A stretch of 64,000 nt of DNA, taken from assembly GCA_947561715.1 (NCBI GenBank), contig OX387198.1, forward strand, positions 12,772,001 to 12,836,000, read 5' to 3'. The notes beneath the pieces are model-generated. The model searched no databases and was not told the origin of the DNA. It was given only the letters and a program-made list of their open reading frames with translations. A program made the position numbers and the translations under genes. Position 1 is the stretch's first letter; the number at the start of each line of letters is the position of its first letter. Source of the stretch: Ascidia mentula. Taxonomy: Eukaryota > Chordata > Ascidiacea > Phlebobranchia > Ascidiidae. This document shows positions 57,901-64,000 of this stretch, piece by piece.

Positions 57901-59999
57901 CACAAACGACAGCAGTTCGAATCCTATCAGCACAAGATGGACAGAGAGACAACAGCTTCTGAGCCGTTCAGGTTGAGGACGAGCGAGAGGTCGAGACAGA
58001 AGTTCGAAACGCGGCTTGTGGAACCTGATGAGAGTTTCGAAAAGCCGAAGCAAAGCAGGCGAAGGCCGAAGACCGCGGTGGACATGTCGATTACCGGTAA
58101 ACCGATTAGGATGCGTTTCATTTGAAGCACGTTTTTATTAAATAATCGCGTATATTGCATTCTAGAAAAATGTATGTGTTTATTTGAACAATAAACTTAC
58201 TGTTTTTTAATGAAGATTCAATACCTGCTCGTTTAACCGACTCCTCTCGGCTTCGCATCGAAAACATGAAGCGATCCCTGCAGGAGGCCGAAAGGATCAT
58301 CCAGAGAGCCAAGGAGGAAGATGAAGAACGGAAGGAGAGGAGAAAATTGATCGCTCAACAAGTCGCACAGAAGTCGGCCGGAAATGACGTCGCGCTGACG
58401 TCAGAAACCGAGAAAGAAAAGAAACTGAAGCAGTACAAGTAAGTCTGGCGGGTCGATAAGGGAAATTCTATGTGTGTGAACTATGCAAAATTTCTAAAGG
58501 TAGCAAATTATTCCATCACGAATGGCAGTGACATGAAGAGTAAACTACCCATCTGTGAAGGCATTTTTTTTACACAGATGAGCAAACCCCGCAAAAAAAA
58601 ACCAATAGTTCCCTTGCATAGTTTTTGTTGAAATCAGTTTGCATTGTTGTGTTTTATTCGATTATAACGCGAAACAACAATGCGCGCCAGATTCAAACTA
58701 CAGGTGCCATATGCTCTCTGTTTTAAACTATAAATAGAAATGTTGTCAGAGATGCGGTGCACAATTGGTCCACGCAGTTTTATTCGTATATCACGTCTGA
58801 GTCGATATCTTTTTGGTCAGTTTGGTGTGCCTCAAACGAATTGAGGATCCGTGTGTGCCGCGAGCCTAAAAGGTTTCAGAACCCCTGCTGTAGTGCATTA
58901 TGCAAAAAAACAGTCGATTTTGATTTGTAATTTCGTGTCTTTTATTGCAAGATCATATTTTGCTGATCCCAATGTTAACTTTTAATAAAGGAAACAACTT
59001 CGGGAAAGACAGATCGAATACAATAAATTCTTACAAGAAGTAAAACAGCGAGTGGACGATCGCCCGTTGCTTTTTGAACAACATAATGAGGTTTGTACCT
59101 AACTCTCTGTGTCGACTAGTAACGTTACAAATACCGTATATATGCGCATACTAAATGCAATATCATGACTTTTATTATGATTCCAACTGACTTCAGTGAT
59201 TTGTTTAAATGGAAACCAATGGGGAATTTGCAATTCAGGGATGTTTATTTAAAGTATGTTGACAAGTGCTGTTTTTTAGTGTCTTTTTCGCCGTTTTCAC
59301 CACAACATTCGCCTTATCGAAGTTTTTTGCCGTTAACAAATAAATAATATTTACGATTAATTGTTCCTGCCAGAAAATGGCCAAAGCTCAGGCCGAAAAG
59401 CGATACCGCGAAATACTGGAAAGCTCTGGTCTCAGCGACGATTTCGTCATCAACAAAAGTCGCTTAAGCGCCAGTTCGGATGGGTCGGCGCATTTTCAAT
59501 CACGTGACCTTTTAACAACCAATGACAGCTATGCGAGCGATGCATTCGAGCGTGACGACGACGTAGACAGTTCGGCAAGTTACAAGGCTAACAAAAAGTA
59601 TGGAACTTTTTTTTTTAGTTTAAATGGGGCAATTTTGCTTTCTTTTGTTAAATATCAATCTTGTTTTTTTTGTGTTGTTATTGGTGATGTTTTATTGAAA
59701 TATTGACGTGTTTGACTTCATAATCCAAATAATATCATTTATCAAAATTTCTTTCTCAAAACTTAAAATTTGGAAAATCGTAAAAAAACATCGCATCCGC
59801 CTCAAATCCTCATTGTTACAGAATATTGTCAGCTTTATCTTTACCCAATCTTTCATGCAGAGTTACTGAAAAATCTAAAGTCACCACGAAAGTGAGTTTT
59901 GCCCGAAACACTGGCGGCGGAAGTTCGTCATCGGAGGAAAATTCCGATGTAGAGGAGGAAGACACGAAACCCAAGGAGTTGGAGGTGGAAGAGTTTTGA
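54937..59999 (+). CDS. FAM161A: FAM161-type centrosomal/ciliary protein
   Basis: FAM161A in vertebrates is a microtubule-binding protein of the photoreceptor connecting cilium and centrioles. Exons: 54937-55071, 55333-55559, 55706-56164, 56511-56751, 56913-57070, 57741-58096, 58216-58438, 58991-59090, 59374-59597, 59861-59999; phases agree, 753 residues. The conserved UPF0564 region starts near PRSAPPKKKEWSP and continues IPKPFKMTLREEEK, HEISLHERERREKEED, AHIYLPLFDEFRERQEQR, LQKPFSFAERDEEKR, IIEEGLYRKIKKKMR, RPLLFEQ and AEKRYREILESSGLSDDFV, in the human order. Long charged helices predict coiled coil. N-terminus and C-terminus are acidic/Ser-rich and specific to this lineage. The 56511 start was chosen because its acceptor (CATACTGCAG) and phase both fit. 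Whether it is FAM161A or the ancestor of A and B cannot be told here. Confidence 0.92.
55208..55237 (+). ncRNA. Hammerhead 3' half in FAM161 intron 1
   Basis: AGGTC, GAAA, stem III ACAG-TGGCCAT-CTGT, canonical GTC cleavage triplet, TGCAGC. The CTGATGAG core and stem I 5' strand are absent (sequence upstream is AAACATTAC). Sense strand of FAM161. Confidence 0.65.
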
Positions 60000-62043
60000 A
60001 ATCGCAACTGAAATCTTGCCCCAAAATACACAAAACGTCCAATTTCCACTTTGTTCGTATCATGTGAAAAACTGGTTGTCTGTATTTCACATAAAAAAGC
60101 CTAATTTAAAATTTTGTTGTTAGCTTTTCATTGGGATAAGTAGATTTTTTGTGAACTTACCAAGCGACAAACCATAGTTGAATTGAGAGCAACTCGTGTT
60201 GATATTTAATTTGGAATCCCTCCTGAAACGTTGTGAAACATCTTATTCAGTGTTTTCATTCTCGCGATCGCTGCTATACTTTACATATCGTGCTTATTGC
60301 TAATGTGCCAAACGTTTACTGACAGTATTTGAAAACTTTTACGTTTTTTAGGGCGCAATCGAACAAGCGGATTTTTAAAGGTCTGTCATAGGCCTATAGG
60401 AACACCTTATCATACATCGAGTATGAGTAAAAATTTTTTGTATCAAGTTGTTCCTCACTATATTCACTCGAAATATAACAAAGATGGCGTCTAAACAAAA
60501 AAAATTAAGCCGTGTCGCTTGACGCATTTACCGTTTCCTCTATATTGCTGTCTAGCGCATAAGCATTTATATGAATTACAAGAAAAGGTGAGTGGTTGGT
60601 TTAAATGTCATCAGTGTATACGCGCCAGTGTGTAATGGTGTTTTTGTGTATGCTGACACAGCGATATGTAAGTTCTATCTAGTCGGGTAATGGACATTCT
60701 GCGTAGTTTTTGTAATAAATTTTGTGAAAAAGGATCTTTTTCGTAATTGTGACAGGAATATATTCGGCCGGGGCGAATAAACTTACACCTTTTAAATCCA
60801 ACAGGCAATAGAATCACAATTTCCCCCAAAACCGAAAAGAGTGCAGCATAGTAGCTGTACTTAAACTGTAGATCTTTAATGTAGACAATAATCCCAAGTT
60901 GTGTACTGCCTAAATCAGTGATTTTCAACCGGTGGTCCGCGGAACACCAGTGTTCCGTGAAAGATCGTCAGGTGTTCCGCAAGAAATTTATTAGTTTCAC
61001 TGATATTCCGTGGAACACGGGTTGGAAATCACTTGTTTATCACAAATGGCGTAAATAGCTTTATGAAAGTAATCATCCACTATCACCAGTTTGAATGTTC
61101 TATCGTGAATTCATTTATTGTTGTGCAACAATAAGACTCGTTTTGTAATAATATGAATGTAATGGCGCGAGCCTGTTGCTGGTTAAGTATAATGACGCAA
61201 TACTTCCAACAGTTTGGTGTTCCGCAAGATTATTTCAATAAAAAAAGGGTTCCGTGGCTCAAAAAGGTTGAAAAATACTGGCCTAAATGATAATACCCAT
61301 ATATACTATCCTAGCGTGACTGTGAATTATGCTTCCTACCGCTTGTGATGTTGTTGACTATTTTCAGTTTTCATCCACTTTGCACAAATTTTAACAAAGT
61401 AAAAGTCTTAAAAATACAAGGCATAAAGTTTCGGCGAGGCCGCAACTGCAATCTTGCCAAGAGAACAGTTTACTCGTCATGGGGTCCTGTCCAACCTTGC
61501 AGTAAACAATTGATTTTTTGCGAACACATTCTTGATCGTTGTTGCACATTGCGTTCGTAAACTTGTTGGAAAAGTACAGCGGAACAAATGTTGGAAAATT
61601 AGAATGGAATCAAATGGTGGAGTGCAAAAAAACACAAGATTTCAAGTCACTGAAAACCAAGAAATAAAAGTAAAAGTGAGAAAGTATGACGCCATGAACT
61701 GCCACGGAAAAAAATGATATACATACATGCGTGTTTGTTCCTTGTACAACTTGATGTTGTAAAATTACACGAAGTAAAATGGCGCAACCTTAATACGTCG
61801 GGGACATAACATAATAACCCACATATTTTACATTGGTGTTGTGACTAACAGCAACCATTTAAAAAAGCCGGTCAATAAAAATAAAAAGGTATTGTCAGTT
61901 TGACCTAATCGAACTTGTGGGAAACCACGAAACAATCCTTCGGAAAAGTAGTTCAGAAGCGAAATGCGATTATCACCAAAAGCCGAGGTAAGCACAAAAA
62001 GACACCAGCAATGATAATATGTGAAAAGGAAGTGATGTTAAGG
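60000..62043. other. Convergent gap between FAM161 and the coiled-coil gene
   Basis: 3' flanks of both genes plus a hAT-type MITE (60916-61280). Open frames at 61345-61560 and 61532-61717 have no support; the frame at 61915-62277 (+) is the shadow of the terminal minus-strand exon 62044-62200. Confidence 0.55.
60916..61280. mobile_element. hAT-type MITE (365 bp)
   Basis: Ends CAGTGATTTTCAACC and GGTTGAAAAATACTG with a perfect 8-bp duplication GCCTAAAT (60908-60915 and 61281-61288). Inside, TGTTCCG(T/C)... motifs recur near both ends in inverted and direct form. No transposase. Confidence 0.9.
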
Positions 62044-64000
62044 CTATGTGGCAGTTTTCTTTCTTATAACGTCCAGTTCGCGAGAATCTATTCCCACTCT
62101 GCGCAGGGTCCGCTTGACGTGGGGCTTCCCCTCTTCCGTGAACCACTGTCGGCAGTACATGATCTTCATGACGTCACGCAAAAGGTCACGTTCGCGTTTC
62201 CTGGCAACGCAATCAGCAAAGATTGTTTTTTATTGAGCTCTAAATTATTGCAGATTTTTTTAATTTGTAACAAATAAATCGTATGACAAAATTCACCAAA
62301 ACATATGAAGTTAGTTACAATGAATATAGATAGTATTTTGAAGTTTTAAGGATTTATAACACTGTGAGTTATGTTCCTAGATAGTGTAATGGTAAACACA
62401 TTTATTTGTCATGTTGTATGCACAATATAATATGTATATTGGAATAATGTTGTTGTAACAATGCCGTTATTTTTCACTTGGAAAATATCGTGCACATGTA
62501 ATATCTTCCACCAAATGTAGATCAGCAGACAAAACTATTTTAGTTGATAAGTTCTGTGAAAATATAGTATCTCTGTGTTTACGCTTACAGTTGAACCAAA
62601 ATTTCCCGGTTTTTAGTGTCCTGGAACAACAGAATCCGCATTTCGGCGTCACGAACGTCGGGACAATCCTTCAACTCGCCGTTCGCAATCGCGTACTTCG
62701 CTGCGCACCTCAAACACTGAACGGAGTAAGCTAAACCTGAAATACATAAAGCGATGCAGACATTGAATAAAGAGTAGATTTAAAAAAAAAATTAAAAAAC
62801 CTGCCCAAATTGGCTCAAATTTAAAACCGAATTTTTCATTAGAGGTACATTTGCATACCCATATCAAAACTCAAACCGCTGTGGTGTAAAAAGCTAATTA
62901 TTTTGACATTCTTAATGACCTATAGTATACAGTTTGACATATCCAAAAACTCTACGCCCTGTTTCCTTCAAACGGTTTTTTTATGTGAGGAATAAAACTC
63001 ACCGTTCAGCTTTTCCTTCATCAAATCTTCAGTGTTAGTGGCGGCGTCTGTTACAACTTGCGCTAAAGATTTTCGCCTGTTGCTATGACTACTGGCAGGC
63101 GGTTTCTGATTGGACAATTTTTCCACCTCCTGCTTTGAGGCAGCAAATTTGAGCATCACGGCGCTGAGTTCACGCTGCAGTACATCCTGTCAACAAAATT
63201 TTTTCCAATCCTTGCATTTAAGTGCTTTGACTAAGAAAGTCAAAGATAAGATATTGGACATATTGAGCAAACGTCACGCACAACTGTGATCATCATCAGT
63301 TGCGTTTGGAACGTCTGCTTAGTATATCCAGCATCGTTGCTTTGGCTTTTTACATTTAATTTGAGGAAAACCATTTGTTCAGATATTTCTATCTATTACA
63401 ATTGTTTCGTAGCAAACCTGTCTGGTTTTGGATTCTTTTTCCTTTTTCGCCTGACCTTCCTTCAAACTTTCAATTTCGGCAAGGGCAGATTCCAGTCTTA
63501 TTGAAGTTTCTCTCGCCGCGTTTTCGTACTGCGCGGCCAGCCTATCACGTTCGAGGTTACTCTTGGTCAAGTCGCTCTGCCACTGTTCGAAAGTAGTTTT
63601 TGCGTCGCGTTCCTAAGTTTCATGCAAAAAGAAATGACACAGTACAAAATGTTCAGGTGTTCTGTTTAAATGCTGCTTAACTGCAAACATTAAGATTGGG
63701 AATATAATAATAATAGTTTATAGTTTTTGGAGTTCAGTACGATGACCTCACAAACATAGCAAATGTTCAAATAAGTATAAATGAACCATCTGCCAAAACT
63801 CAAAAAAACGTACCAAATGTTTGGCCAAAATTCTTTTCAAACATGTCAAATGGTTGTCAATTAAGTATTGCATGACGCCGTATGAAGCCCGATACATAGC
63901 GTACTAAGAGTGAGAACCAAAATCCTCTACCTTAAACATTCAATACCTTTTTCTTCATTTCATTCCTAAGTTGAGTAATCTCCTCTTCCAGTGATTGGTT
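62044..64000 (-). CDS. Coiled-coil protein, C-terminal part (gene runs off the window)
   Basis: Not recognised to family level. Exons in gene order: 63947-64000 (partial), 63418-63612, 63003-63186, 62589-62736, 62044-62200; phases agree and give 245 residues to a TAG stop. The first 140 residues are charged coiled coil (NQSLEEEITQLRNEMKKK; ERDRLAAQYENAARE), then a Ser/Lys-rich link (SSHSNRRKSLAQVV) and a more structured C-terminal part with several Cys (SVQCLRCAAKYA), a helix REILVQLKRERDLLRDVM and the end TLRRVGIDSRELDVIRKK. The last splice is supported by codon completion (CT|G, Leu) across 62589/62200. Charged coiled coil is common in centrosomal and trafficking proteins, but no role is assigned. 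Confidence 0.75.
63235..63352. mobile_element. Foldback MITE, copy 2
   Basis: Left AAAGTCAAAGATAAGATATT, right (inverted) AAGCCAAAGCAACGATGCTG; about 45-bp inverted arms around a short loop. Same family as 44639-44760. In an intron of the coiled-coil gene. Confidence 0.5.

Noticed and set aside
61915-62277. 120-codon plus-strand frame
   Set aside because: Antisense to the terminal exon of the coiled-coil gene, whose frame is supported by splice phase.

Overview
Eukaryotic (animal) genomic DNA. Genes are split into many short exons with GT..AG introns, mostly 100-500 bp, the sequence is AT-rich, and the genes are close together. The gene set (adhesion GPCR, Golgi sulfotransferase, CHAC2, PKNOX/Prep homeobox, nephrin, FAM161) together with such compact genes suggests an invertebrate chordate, most likely an ascidian tunicate such as Ciona. 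That placement is inference. All exon models below come from reading frame, splice-site and intron-phase agreement, with no transcript data.

Layout. 1-16.9 kb is a local tandem duplication. Copy A holds a nearly complete adhesion GPCR (+) and a carbohydrate sulfotransferase (-). Copy B repeats both, but its GPCR has lost the extracellular region. 17.2-25.3 kb is a second, independent tandem duplication carrying two CHAC2-type gamma-glutamylcyclotransferase genes (-), with a 37-bp minisatellite at the join. 27.1-31.4 kb is a PKNOX/Prep TALE homeobox gene (-). 33.8-48.4 kb is a 30-exon nephrin gene (-) coding for about 1,623 residues. 54.9-60.0 kb is a FAM161-type centrosome/cilium gene (+), divergent from nephrin across a 6.5-kb gap. 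62.0-64.0 kb is the 3' end of an unrecognised coiled-coil gene (-). The genes do not form one pathway.

The most notable signal is a family of type I hammerhead ribozymes. Two paralogous copies lie in a GPCR intron, one in a nephrin intron, one half copy in a FAM161 intron, and two decayed copies near 25.3-25.5 kb. The 37-bp minisatellite at 20.7-21.5 kb reads on the minus strand as a tandem array of hammerhead units that lack the CTGATGAG core. A single-copy relative survives at the paralogous position in the other duplicate.

Other non-coding content: three hAT-type MITEs with 8-bp target duplications, one Mutator-like MITE whose empty site is preserved in the paralogous segment, foldback repeats, a tRNA-like SINE remnant, and a candidate enhancer with a perfect 20-bp palindrome in a nephrin intron.
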